Shown: piece after piece, positions 1 to 10,439 of the stretch
Layout of the letters: every line of letters begins with the position of its first letter
Position numbering within the stretch: the stretch's first letter is position 1
Origin: Abelmoschus esculentus
Lineage: Eukaryota; Streptophyta; Magnoliopsida; Malvales; Malvaceae
Assembly (NCBI GenBank): GCA_035048815.1
Contig: JAUCBN010000005.1
Span: 19,370,517 to 19,434,516, forward strand
Length of the DNA stretch: 64,000 nt
Reading direction: 5' to 3'
Notes under the pieces: model-generated
The model's input: only the letters and a program-made list of their open reading frames with translations
Database searches by the model: none
What the model was told of the DNA's origin: nothing
Translations under genes and position numbers: made by a program

Positions 1-1307
1 TGGATTTACTACATTCACGATCGTTCGACAATTCGAATCTTTAGCCTCCACGAATATCGTCTCGGCCTCTACTCAGTTCACCCTGTTGAGAGAGCAAAAT
101 CTCGAAAAACAGTTTTTCGTGATTCTAGGGTTTGAGAATTCGAAATTCTGTGTTATGGCTCTAGACCAATTGATCCTTTATATAGGTGTAACCTTAGGTA
201 TAAGAGTTTGATTCTGAATTGGTTTATAGGAAATAATTACTTTAATTATTTCCTTAAGTTTTAGAATCTATATTTAATTCGAATTTAAAAGGGATATAAT
301 TACTTTAATTATATCCTTTATTTAAAATTCGAGATTAAATATAATCTACTTATACTTATATATATTTTTGCTCCGTTTCAACCATTAAGTGTGACCCTGT
401 AGGCTCATTGTAACACTAATAATAATATTAGAGCAATTCTAATATTAAAAACAATGAGTGACATCTAGCAATATTATCATTGTCATCTAAGTTACAAGAG
501 ATCATGATTCGATGTATCATGTTCATGACCAACTCTTTTAATGTATTATATCCTTTTGTCCTTTTATATCTTTAATAGACACAAGTCTTGAAATAGTCAC
601 ACTTGTATAGCCTATTTTAATGTTTCTTGATATCTAGAGTGGACTACTTTTAATGAATAATTTGTGATATCTCATATCAACGTATTCAAGCATGACCATG
701 CATTTCTAGTCCCACTCAATCAAGCGGCCTTTGATATATTTTCCTATTATGTAGGAAGGACAAATCTTACCTTGATCATTCACATCTCACTACATACATT
801 ATAATATGTCCAATGTCAGTTTTTATAGTGTAACTAATTACGAGACACGTTTAACTGCATCAAGACATAAAATAACATATGTTGAGATAGTAATAATCTC
901 AAGTCTAAGGATCATACATATAGTTGTCACTATGAGCAATATCGTGATCGTCACATAATAATCCAAGATATATGCTCATAGTGGGTCAATCCAATATATT
1001 ATTCTCTACTAATATATTCATGTATTAATTCTGACATCTCTATGTCAATGGCAACTCATTGTCATCAATTAATCACATGTTAGTCTTAAGCGTATTATTA
1101 TTGTCCATACCCATAATAATACTTGATTAAGGGATCTTTTAATAATAATACATATATTATTATATGAACCTTATTGTTTCTCAGTTTATATTATACATTG
1201 AGACATATATCTGAAAACAATAAGGACAGTGCCTTTATTCAATAAAATTGGTAAATAAAAGTATTCATACAATCATCATATGATCAGTCTTTGGGCATAC
1301 TCTAACA
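1..1307 (-). repeat. Long terminal repeat of a copia-like element, cut by the window edge
   Basis: Read on the minus strand, this block starts at 1307 with TGTTAGAGTATGCCC, a start I recognise from plant copia-type LTRs, and runs to the left edge of the window without ending. Its last 443 bases (1-443) are repeated in the same orientation at 1523-1933. It has no coding capacity. The LTR assignment rests on the terminal TG, the duplicated block and remembered similarity. The far end and any target-site duplication lie outside the window. Confidence 0.6.
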
Positions 1308-1522
1308 ATCTCATACATATCGCATCACCCAAGTATTTAACTCGATTACGGATCGTACAAATGGCTCTAATAGCACTGTTGGGACCGCCGACATACCCTA
1401 TGGCGCAGTGGGACAAAATTACGATGGTCTTTCCAATTATCCATGTACGTTTAATCCGAAATCGGGAGGAAGAGAAGCGATGACTTACATTGGGTTCGTT
1501 AATAAACAGCAAAAACAATAAC
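1308..1522 (-). mobile_element. Short internal remnant between two LTR copies
   Basis: About 215 bases separate the two LTR-derived blocks. They hold only short chance reading frames and no recognisable gag or pol. I read this as what is left of the internal region after a large deletion, or as the interior of a very small non-autonomous element. A polypurine tract is not clear. Confidence 0.4.
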
Positions 1523-1933
1523 TGGATTTGCTACAATCACGATCGTTCAATAATTCGAATCTTTAGCCTCCACGAATATCGTCTCGGCCTCTACTCAATC
1601 ACCCGGTTGAGAGAGCAAAATCTCAAAAAAAAGTTTTTCGTGATTTTAGGGTTTGGGAATTCGAAATTTTATGTTTGACTGCTAGACCAATTGATCCTTT
1701 AATAGGTGTAACCTTAGGTATAAAAATTTTATTCTGAATTGGTTTATTATATTTCAAAATCTATATTTAATTCGAATTTAAAAAGATATAATTATTTTAA
1801 TTATATCTTTTATTTAAAATTCGGGATTAAATATAAATTATACTTATATATATTTTTACTTCATTTCAACCATTGAGTGTGAACCTATAGGTTTATTGTA
1901 ATGTTAGTAATAATATTAGAACAATTCTAATAT
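1523..1933 (-). repeat. Partial second LTR copy
   Basis: This block matches 1-443 with scattered substitutions and a loss of about 30 bases of AT-rich sequence present near 229-260 in the first copy. It includes the shared segment around the words ttagcctccacgaatatcg and gaccaattgatccttta. Similarity stops at about 1933, so the copy lacks the LTR start seen at 1307. It is a truncated LTR on the minus strand. Confidence 0.6.
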
Positions 1934-3496
1934 TTGAGTCACCCATCATGTCCTTTATCCTACTTCTAAAGCTCTATTCCCCTTCGTACATTTGAAGCAT
2001 CAATACCATTACCAGTCCCTATGGATAGGGATAGGGATACTCTTGTGTTGCTTGTAAGATACGAAAGAAACTAACAGCAGTCTTATCCGTAAAATCACAA
2101 ACATTAACACACAAAATTATTGGGAATTAATGGTTTGGGAATAGGATTTGTTTGCCTAATAAGACGACAACAAAAAAAAAAAAAAAACTTTTTAATTAAT
2201 GACAGGGGTTCTGAGTACTACGATGTCCTTTCAAACTATTTTTCTTGAAAAATAGGATATTTTTAATACTATAAAAGTATTTATACGATTATATTTATTT
2301 ATAAATATTTATTTTTGATAACATTAGTCAAGCAAACTTGTTATCTTAATTTTTTTATATAATTTTTATGAATCAGTTATAATGTTACAGTAATATCTGT
2401 TTTAAATTATATTCTTAATCATTAGACATTAATCGTTTAAATACTGTGTTGACATTACTGGTACTCAAACCTATGATCTCATGAATAATAATTGTTCACT
2501 TAACCACTGAGGCTAAATAACTCGTGCAAATAAAAACTTGATGAATTCTATTAAAAGTTCATTAAAAAAATTTATTATACAAGGTCTAATAAATTCCCGA
2601 CGAATTCATTTCAAAAATAATATACAGAAACAGATTGAAAAATAAAGTAAGAATATTGTTTTGATAAAAATTCCTAAATTTCCATCCTTGAATTAATCTT
2701 TAAAATTGTTTTTAATTAGCATTCATCTAAACTCTCAGTTGATTGATTGTATGTTTTGATGTTCCATTCTGTGCTTCAGACAAGACTGAACTCCCCTGTT
2801 TCAACCCCTAATTTTGGAGAGGGTCTTTTCAAGTAGACTTCAGTACATGTCTAGGAATTCTAGTCTACTCAACTTATATCCAATTTAAGATGGGATATTT
2901 GATTCAAGTAGGCCAAACAAATTTAAATCAATATAATAATTAAATAAATTTACATAAATATATAGAAAATTGGATTTGAGTATTTTATTTATAATATAGA
3001 TTATTAATTTAAGAAAAATTAAAATAATATATACTATAATAAAATTATATATATATAAAAAAATTTCGTTGAGTTCTTCTTTTATAATAAATTGAATTGG
3101 GATGAGTTAAGATTTAGAGTTAAGTGTAAAACATAAATATTTAAAAATAAAAAATAAATTTATAAAATAAATTAATATTTATAAATTTTAAATAAAAAGA
3201 TAAAATAAAATTTTATTTGCGTAAAATTAATTATCTTTTTCTAGTCTCATATGATTTCGTCATTGTTCTCATGAGTATTTTAGTTATAGAAATAAAAAAA
3301 CATAAAATTATATTATAATATTATGAATAAAATAAATCGAATTGAATGGATAAATCTTATAATAAATATTTGATTTTTTATTTAATTTATTAATTAATAA
3401 ATCAAATATTAATAATCATAAAAAATTTAGATAATAAAGACTTAACATGCCAATTTCTCTTAAACCCCCTCCAATTCTAATTATAGAAATTATAAA
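1934..3496. other. AT-rich intergenic DNA without genes
   Basis: No coding region is supported here. The only structure I see is a tRNA-like SINE head at 2456-2516 and simple A and T runs, for example an A-run near 2171-2187. The rest is unassigned spacer. Confidence 0.6.
2456..2516 (-). repeat. tRNA-like (pol III promoter) SINE-head remnant
   Basis: On the minus strand a box-A-like word (tagcctcagtggttaag) is followed about 20 bases later by a box-B-like word (ataggtttgagtacc). The same arrangement appears at 47871-47927 on the plus strand. The spacing suits an internal RNA polymerase III promoter. No tRNA cloverleaf or SINE tail is evident, so this is at best a remnant. Confidence 0.35.
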
Positions 3497-3504
3497 ACCA
3501 ATAC

Positions 3505-4007
3505 TACGGGTGTAAACGAGCCTGAAATATCTGAGCTCGGCTCGACTCGTTAAGAACTTGAGTCGAGTTCGAGCTTTTTTCGAGCCTAATCGAGCCAAGT
3601 ATTGAACGATCTATGACCGTGTTAGACTCGAGAAACTCTTATCTCTCACGTCTCATTTAAAGTCTAATGGAGAAAAAACTTGATACACAGTATGTATAAA
3701 CTCAAACTTGTTAATTTTAGGTTTTAATATCTTAATTTAGGGTTTAACACTTATGTTTAAGGTTTAAATTTTAGGGTTTTAAGTTTAGAAATTTAGATTT
3801 TAAATTATAAAAAAATAAAAAAATAGTATGTTTATGTTTTCGAGTAACTCGTGAGCTTTTTGAGTCGAGTATCATGTAGCTCGGCTCGGCTCGCTAAGAA
3901 CTCGAGCCGAGTTCGAGTTCGAGTTCAATCGAGTTGAGTTTTGTCCGAGCTTTGACCGAGTTCAGCTCGAGTAACTCACGATCTGTCTCGTCTCATTTAC
4001 AACCCTA
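3505..4007. mobile_element. hAT-like MITE rich in CGAGCTCG-type words
   Basis: The left end TACGGGTGTAAACGAG and the inverted right end TTAGGGTTGTAAATGAG form a terminal inverted repeat. The inside is packed with words such as gagctcggctcg on both strands, so the element can fold on itself. Flanks accaatac (3497-3504) and acagatac (4008-4015) agree at 6 of 8 positions, which suits an aged 8-bp hAT duplication. It is 503 bp long and encodes nothing. Confidence 0.65.
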
Positions 4008-4147
4008 ACAGATACACAACCCAAGACCAATGGCAATAAGATCAAATTCGAGCCCTAAGTCTCAAGTAAAGATCAAATTTTGCCGGTTGCACAATGAATA
4101 TTTTCTACATTCTTGAATGAACAAAGCTAACATGTCAAGTAATTCAA

Positions 4148-5659
4148 CTACGAAAGGCTAATCATTTTCATGTGTAAGATCAGTGTATCTAGCAATGGAT
4201 ATATATCATTGTAATGAAATTCAGAATCATACCCTGAAAAAAACTGATAACAGGAACCATTGAACTCGATACAGCTCTCACCAGCCATCTTCTTCAACCC
4301 TCCATCTCTCATAAACCTACGGACATTGGCAGCCCGATCCCACATTCCGGATTCTGCATACATGTTAGCAACCATTACCAGATTCCCAGTTCTCCTTGGC
4401 TCCAACTCGAGCAACTTTTTCTTCACCTTTTCACCAACATCATCACTGCCATTAACACTATGAACACTGCATGCACTTAACAATGTCCTCCATAAGACTG
4501 GGTCTGGTTCGATAGGCATGTTGTTTATGAAAGTAAATGCGTCTTTCAAACGGCCAGCACGACCTAAGATATCAACCATGGCACCGTAATGATTCATCAT
4601 AGGCTTGATCCCGTGAAAATCCTCCATTTCGTGAAAATATTGGAACCCATCTTCAACCAATCCAGCATGGCTACAAGCACAAAGAACTCCAAGGAATGTA
4701 ACATAATTTGGTCTTATACAAGAACTTCTCTTCATCTCTTTGAAAAGTTCAAGAGCTTCCTTAGCAAAACCATGTTGTGCAAATCCCAGAATCATTGCAC
4801 TCCAAGTCCACACATTTTTCTCCTTCATTCTCTTGAAAACTTGGCTAGCATATCGAACATCTCCGCTCTTCGCATACATATCAACAAGTGCAGTACCTAA
4901 TTGAATATTCAAAACTAAATCTCTCTGAATAATTTCCAAATGAAACAACCTCCCTAAGCTTAGGAACCCTAACTCTGCACATGCTGAAAGCATGATCACC
5001 ATTGTTGTTTCATCCATATCAAAACCACAATCTCTCATCTTAACAAAATACCCAAGCGCATCCTCAACGCAGAAATTCTCAACACAAGCAGTAATCACAG
5101 TGTTCCACGAAACCACAGTTCTTTCCCACATTTCATCGAACACTTTCTTTGCATCCATTATCTTCTTACAACACCCATAAAAATGCACCAAATTGTTATT
5201 AACATAAACATCACCATCCAAACCATGCTTTACAATCTCCCCATGAGCCTGTCTCCTTTCCTCTAGTCCTTCAGCCCCCGAGCACGCCTTCAAAACAAAT
5301 GGGTACGTAAGCTTATTGCGTTTAAGTCCTCGTTTTCGCATTTCTTTAAGTACCCAGATTGCATTTTGGGGGGAATCGCTGGAAGCATATCCTCGAATGA
5401 GCATATTCCATGTAGACGGAGTTGAATTGAGTGAGTTAATGAGAAGGGAATGCGCGTAACTGAGGCTTTTGAAAGTAGATAGAGAGGAGAACCTAACGAG
5501 CTCAGTGAGAAGAAAAGAATCATGGTGGAGATTAGAGATGAGTATTTGGGCGTGGATTTGAGAAAGATGTTTGATCGACGAGCAAAGCGTTAAGAAAACC
5601 AGATACTTATGCTTTTTGGAAACGAAGTTCGGGTTACAGATTTTGGACGGCACTGCCAT
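4148..5659 (-). CDS. PPR protein, PLS/E class, At2g36730-like
   Basis: An intronless 503-residue pentatricopeptide repeat protein. Such proteins bind organelle RNA in mitochondria or plastids and act in editing, splicing or stability. PPR motifs are visible along the chain: STPSTWNMLIRGYASSD near residue 80, TVVSWNTVITACVEN near 180, NVWTWSAMILGFAQHG near 280 and KPMMNHYGAMVDILGRAGR near 350. E/E+-type sequence follows (PVLWRTLLSACSVH, then LEPRRTGNLVMVANMYAESG), and there is no DYW deaminase. Length and sequence recall Arabidopsis At2g36730. I chose the ATG at 5659 because the frame upstream to 5707 adds only a hydrophobic stretch not expected in this family. The reading frame is complete, so the gene looks functional. 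The organelle and RNA target cannot be told from sequence. Confidence 0.85.
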   Translation of the reverse strand: MAVPSKICNPNFVSKKHKYLVFLTLCSSIKHLSQIHAQILISNLHHDSFLLTELVRFSSLSTFKSLSYAHSLLINSLNSTPSTWNMLIRGYASSDSPQNAIWVLKEMRKRGLKRNKLTYPFVLKACSGAEGLEERRQAHGEIVKHGLDGDVYVNNNLVHFYGCCKKIMDAKKVFDEMWERTVVSWNTVITACVENFCVEDALGYFVKMRDCGFDMDETTMVIMLSACAELGFLSLGRLFHLEIIQRDLVLNIQLGTALVDMYAKSGDVRYASQVFKRMKEKNVWTWSAMILGFAQHGFAKEALELFKEMKRSSCIRPNYVTFLGVLCACSHAGLVEDGFQYFHEMEDFHGIKPMMNHYGAMVDILGRAGRLKDAFTFINNMPIEPDPVLWRTLLSACSVHSVNGSDDVGEKVKKKLLELEPRRTGNLVMVANMYAESGMWDRAANVRRFMRDGGLKKMAGESCIEFNGSCYQFFSGYDSEFHYNDIYPLLDTLILHMKMISLS

Positions 5660-5702
5660 GATTGATCTGGAAATGAAATAGTATATCAAGTTTATATATA
5701 GA

Positions 5703-5892
5703 ACCATGCGTAAACTGGGCCAACTTCATGGTACATCACAAGAATCTTGTCCCTGCTTCTACGGGCAAGATTGTCGGCTTCTTCCATGAGGTTCTGCAAA
5801 TCATCACCACTGAATCCTGGTGTTCTCATGGGGATCACATCGAGTATCGAGTCTCTTGTTGTTGCTTTAGTATTTCTTCCCGATAACTCAGT
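5703..5892 (-). pseudogene. FtsH metalloprotease fragment
   Basis: Reading leftward from 5892, the sequence encodes pieces typical of plant FtsH AAA+ zinc proteases: REEILK, then after a frame break MRTPGFSGDDLQNLMEEA, then YHEVG. In intact FtsH the PGFSG segment lies in the AAA module and the HEVGH segment follows much later. Here they are only about 20 residues apart, so most of the intervening region is missing. The zinc motif reads HEVGP, so its second histidine is lost. With the frameshift and the 190-bp length, this is a dead fragment. It sits directly upstream of the PPR gene on the same strand and overlaps that gene's probable 5' leader. Confidence 0.6.
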
Positions 5893-6386
5893 ATTAGCAT
5901 TTAGCAGTAAAATAAACGGAAATTATCATATAATTAATTATATATTTTTATTACAAAAAATTTAAAATGATTATTAAAATTATTATATGTTGTAAAATAG
6001 TCATGAAATTTTATTAAATTATTATAAAATGATCACTTAGCTTTAAGCTCGTAAATTTAATAATTATTCTTTAAATTTTGAAAGTTTTAATACTAAAAAG
6101 TCTATTTAGTATAGCTTAATGACTATGTTTCTCCTTACAGGAAGCAAATGGATCAAACTATATCCGTGGGGCTTTCATACTTCATTTCAGTGATAAAGTA
6201 GCAAAAATCTATACTATGATTCTTTATGGATTGAAACCCAACGATTCCACGTACACCCCCTCAAACATCCAAACACAAAAGAAGGAACAAAATCAATGGC
6301 ACACTCGTATATGACCCTCCCCCATCAGATACTTGTAAAGGATTCATATGTTCGTATATTTATGGTTTTACCTCGAGCGGAAGCAT
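5893..6386. other. Spacer between the FtsH fragment and the AAR3-like gene
   Basis: No coding region is visible. The right part (about 6130-6386) probably holds the 3' untranslated region of the minus-strand AAR3-like gene. The left part is AT-rich, with tracts resembling the widespread AT-rich MITE remnants seen elsewhere in the window. No clear ends were found. Confidence 0.5.
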
Positions 6387-9377
6387 CTATGTATACGAAA
6401 CTCTTCGTTCCCGATCAAAATGCATAGACCAGCAACTTGATAACAGCCCTGCAAAACCCTTAGAAAGGCAACCCTCGACTGCACAAGGAGACTTGCAACA
6501 ACCCATTGGATTACTGTGTTTAACGAGTTCCATGCAGTCATCAGATGAATTCGGGGGAAGATTATCTAACCTGTCAACAAATCGGAACGAATTCAGCCTA
6601 TTTCTCTTGGAATTTGATGTGCAATTTGGGTTTGCAGAGTTTGACAACAGTTCTGAGGACTCCAATTTATCATCATTATATTCACACAGCTTCCTCTTCA
6701 ACCCGGGAACTGGTCTTAATCCTGTCATTTTATATCAACACATTAATTATCTTGTAGTCCACAAAATTAGCCAACTTATCCAAAGATGAATATTCCGGAA
6801 TACCAGGCAAAGTGTCATCAATTGCGCATGACTGGCACTCCAAATCCCCACAGCAACAGAAATCATTTCTATCTTTATTCGTCCCCGAAATTCTGCAAGG
6901 GGAAGAGAGCAGGGAAGAGATGGGAGTCTAAGACATCTAGGCATACTGTGCAAAAAAGGAACAATATTTGGCTTAAAGCATTCAGGAAGATAGTGAGCAT
7001 GAATGAAATAACACAAGGTATGGTTACCAGTCGATACAAAAACAAATATGATGAAGTGATCATACACGTGTTATTATGTAGAACAATTAACAATATACGA
7101 AAAGAAAGATTATAGAAAGAGTTTTAAATTGCCACCTAAAATAAACCGAGTAATAGTGAAACAGCAATTAAAACTTAATAATATCATACAAAGTGCCAAG
7201 TATACAAAAGCAAACCTGTACATATGCTCAACAAAGTCGTCAATTAGAACAGGCCAAGCACCTACAAAATAGCCAAACAACTAAAGATTCACGGAGCAGA
7301 AATACATGCATGAGACAGAGCCCATACGACAGATTTGGAGAAACTTAATACCTTCAGGATCATACCCTTCTAGGTTTTCATGTACACACCGACTGAAAGC
7401 TAAAACTTGCTGCCAGGTATCCTCAGAAATATTGTGCCGCTGATTTTTCTGAAAGAAAATGAAAAACAGTAGTTTGCCTTAATTGAGAGATTACAGTAGT
7501 TCGTTAGCTGGCATACTTTCAACTTGAACTAACAGTGCAGAAATTTGCCAGCCCAAGTAATGACTATAATCATATACACATACTACATGCAAAGGATTTT
7601 CAAAGGCTAGATTAAGGCAATTAAACTAAAAAATTATAGAACACTCTGACAAGCAAACAATTGAATCTGAGTCAGTAGATGGGTGACTCCCTACAAGATA
7701 TAATTGAAAAGCTAGATAAAACATAAGGAAATACATAATTAACAAATAATATAACAACTTAAATGAAACTTTGATTCCAAAGTAAAGTGGGCCTAGACAT
7801 CAAAACAATAACCAAAAGTTTCAAGAGATGCCTCTAAGACAAACAAAAAGGGATAGTAGCTTAGTATCAGTCCTACTCATACCTCAACAAAGTCGCACCA
7901 TTGGTTAAGCAAACGGAACCTGCCACCCAAGACTAATCTCCATGCAGCGACTGCCGTGCTTACAGCTATCAATCATGCCAAAAGAGAAGAAACAAGATAT
8001 TCAAATCCAAGACCCAAGAATCATTTTTACAAAGATAAATCAATAAAAGCATTTGCATTTAACCAAGTAATATACGATTAACTTACTAATATTCTTTTGA
8101 CCATTTTCTCGGCATAGGAAGAAAACAAAATCATAGAAGCGTGAGAATTCAGCAAAGTCTACCTACAAAATAAAAACCAGCAACTTAAATTTCAGTATCA
8201 ATAACACACCGCCAGAGCATATAATTAATAACTGAAAATATACTTCATACTAGAGTCTCAAAGACTTAAATAGTCCTTTTTAGAACTTCAACGAAGAGGA
8301 ATCTCACCATTAAGTCCAGATGTAACATGAGCTTTAGAAGTTCATCAAAGATTGCATTCCTGTCAAAGGAAACATAATAGCATATTAAAATGAATGCAAG
8401 AATCCCTGGTGTGTGAAGGGGTTACGACCGAATACAGAAAACATGATTATGTCCAAGTCCATATGATCTTTTCACTTATACATATGCAAATATGAAGTTG
8501 TAGTTGTCTACACATTTACGATGTGTAAAATGATATAGGAGACTGTAACAACTCATGATTGAGCTGGAGTTTTCAAAATTCAACCTTAAGATGGGGTTGA
8601 AAGATTTTGATTGTTGAAGCTAAATTAACAATATATTCGATATGACCTCCGATGTATGACACTAAGTTCACATGGCATCCATAAAATATCAAACTGACTC
8701 TTTCATGCCAACAATTTCAAATGACTTAAGAGTCACTAACAGATTCTCTAGTCATCCTAATGTCAAATCAGAATTGGTAAACTTCTACATACAGATTGTA
8801 GACACCTATATTTACCTTGTCTGCATTCTTGACTCTACCATCTTTAAGAGTTGGTTCAATGCATCCCTCGAGATCTTAGCTCTTTGCGACTCTTCATCTT
8901 GTCGGTAGCCTTCTTCACCACAAACACGTTCATATCCTGTTCTAAGTTCTGCAAGATAGTTCAGAAGTTCACTAAATTACAGCAAATTAGAAATGAATAA
9001 ATAAAATCTTTTACCATCTTAAACAATTGTTTAAACAAGTCAAATTGCTACCAAACTTTTCGCCTATTTTTCCATTAAGCGTGTTTAGGGTACTAAATGA
9101 TTATAAAGATTTCCATAATTAAACCAAATTCTGAAAAAGGAAGAAAAACAGGGAGAGGATATTTGCAAGTCTCTTACCCCACAACTACTAAACAACAAAA
9201 CCAAACTCAAAAACCCTTAATCCAATTTCCAATATTTTCACCCAAGAATTAACTTAAGATTAGAAAGGGAAAGAATAAAGAAACGAAATCTCAAGAACAA
9301 AAAAAGAACGAAAAACTACCACAGAATCTCCGATAAATCTCGAAGATGTCAAATCGATTTGGAGCCAAGGAGTCCAT
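6387..9377 (-). CDS. AAR3: DCN1-like cullin neddylation protein (AAR3 type), nine exons
   Basis: DCN1-like proteins help attach NEDD8/RUB to cullins; Arabidopsis AAR3 affects auxin response. I derive coding exons 9377-9320, 8948-8816, 8359-8308, 8162-8087, 7965-7883, 7448-7352, 7261-7216, 6892-6804 and 6721-6387, all with GT/AG borders. They sum to 969 bases (322 residues plus stop) in one open frame. The start reads MDSLAPNRFDIFEIYRRFC. The DCUN1/PONY domain covers about residues 75-215, with DFAEFSRFYDFVFFLCRENG, WRLVLGGRFRLLNQWCDF, NISEDTWQQVLAFSR and AWPVLIDDFVEHMYR. A tail of about 110 residues has a basic KRKL/SKRNR patch (possible nuclear signal) and ends in FDRERRVSYT, which I remember from AAR3. 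Exon 8 and its 82-base downstream intron are the least certain part. Confidence 0.87.
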
Positions 9378-9851
9378 CGCATCGGATTGTCAGCTGTTTC
9401 CGGAGCTCCGGCGAGTTAGCCTTTCTTTCGTATATCCTTGTTTGGGTTTGAAAGAAAACAAAAAACTAGCCCACAAATAAACTAAAACTGAACTTTCTCC
9501 TTTCCGGTGTCGTTTTGAAGGTACAGTACCCCTCTCTTCTCTGGTTTTTACTGCAGAAATCAAAACTTGATTATTCGCGATTTGAACTATGAAAGTTAAG
9601 CTGGGGGAAAATATTTTTAAAATGACTTAATTATTTTTTTAAATTTTTTTATTAAAGATTAATTTGATCTTTAAGCTTTTTATATTTATATATTAGTTAA
9701 ATGAGATATTTATATCCTTAATCTTTATATTTAAATACTTAAGAAAATTTATCTTTGTAATGTTTGATTTTAGTTTAATTTCAACGAATTCACGATGATA
9801 ATAAATAATTAAGATTATTTAATTATTTTTTTAGTTATAATCTTTAATTTT
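9378..9851 (-). promoter_or_regulatory. Probable leader and promoter region of the AAR3-like gene
   Basis: This 474-bp interval lies between the AAR3-like start codon and the left end of the copia retrotransposon. It contains pyrimidine-rich leader-like sequence (about 9410-9540) and then AT-rich DNA. No confident TATA box or transcription start can be assigned. Any upstream control sequence beyond 9851 has been displaced about 22.7 kb by the nested insertions. Confidence 0.4.
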
Positions 9852-9950
9852 GTTAAAAATATTTTATTTATGGTGCATATCCATGTATTAGAGGAAGGTT
9901 TGATGGGTTAGAGTTTAATACCCATTAAATTAGGGTTTCTATTTTATATA
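9852..9950 (+). repeat. Copia 5' LTR, truncated
   Basis: The first 100 or so bases match the start of the 3' LTR at 32342, sharing words such as ttcatgtattagaggaaggtt with small changes. Beyond about 9950 the match stops. The leader with the expected tRNA primer site was not found, so the LTR end and primer site have been lost or replaced by AT-rich DNA. Confidence 0.75.
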
Positions 9951-10323
9951 TTTTAATTTATAAAATAATATATATGATGGTGATTATAATTTAAAACAAA
10001 AATAAGTATGTTTAATTTTTTTTTGTGTGTATATTCTTGTTTTGTCTAATATTATTATATGTTTATTTCATGTCATGAATATTTATTATATATATATTTG
10101 TTAATTAACATGTTATTTGTTTTGTTTATATAATCCGAGTATATTGGTTAGACATTCGTTCTGCGAGGCTACTAGTCTCAAAGGAGGTACTTTTATTAAA
10201 AGGACCTTGTGGACTGGTTTAACAACGTCGCGTATGATGATTAAATCTTTATTTGTTTATATATATATATATATTTACGATATAATTGATCTAATTTTTT
10301 TATTTGTCTTTTATAGTATATCA

Positions 10324-10439
10324 ATGATAAATCTTGCAAAAATTGAGTTTGCGGCTCTTGATATTTCCAGAAAGAATTATTTGTCTTGGATCCTAGATGC
10401 CGAAATTCATCTAGATGCAAATGGCCTAGGAAATACTAT
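10324..10439 (+). pseudogene. Copia gag, first fragment
   Basis: From the ATG at 10324 the frame gives the usual start of plant copia gag proteins, with FAALDISRKNYLSWILDAEI and then a GLGNTI segment. It runs directly into the gypsy LTR at 10440. The rest of gag resumes at 27545 after the duplicated target site. In the intact element this would be the N-terminal UBN2/DUF4219-type capsid region. The apparent continuation of the frame beyond 10440 is LTR sequence, not protein. Confidence 0.8.

Noticed and set aside
1280..1678. Short frames in the LTR region at the left end
   Set aside because: They lie inside repeat DNA, overlap on both strands and have no recognisable domain.
2456..2516. True tRNA gene
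   Set aside because: Box-like words are present but no acceptor stem, anticodon arm or cloverleaf can be formed.
4260..5180. Plus-strand frames opposite the PPR gene
   Set aside because: They are antisense shadows of a complete PPR frame.
8672..8908. Plus-strand frame of 78 codons
   Set aside because: It overlaps exon 2 and intron 2 of the well-supported minus-strand AAR3-like gene.
10256..10276. (TA)n tract as a replication origin or other functional site
   Set aside because: Simple AT microsatellites are frequent in this AT-rich window and nothing else supports a role.
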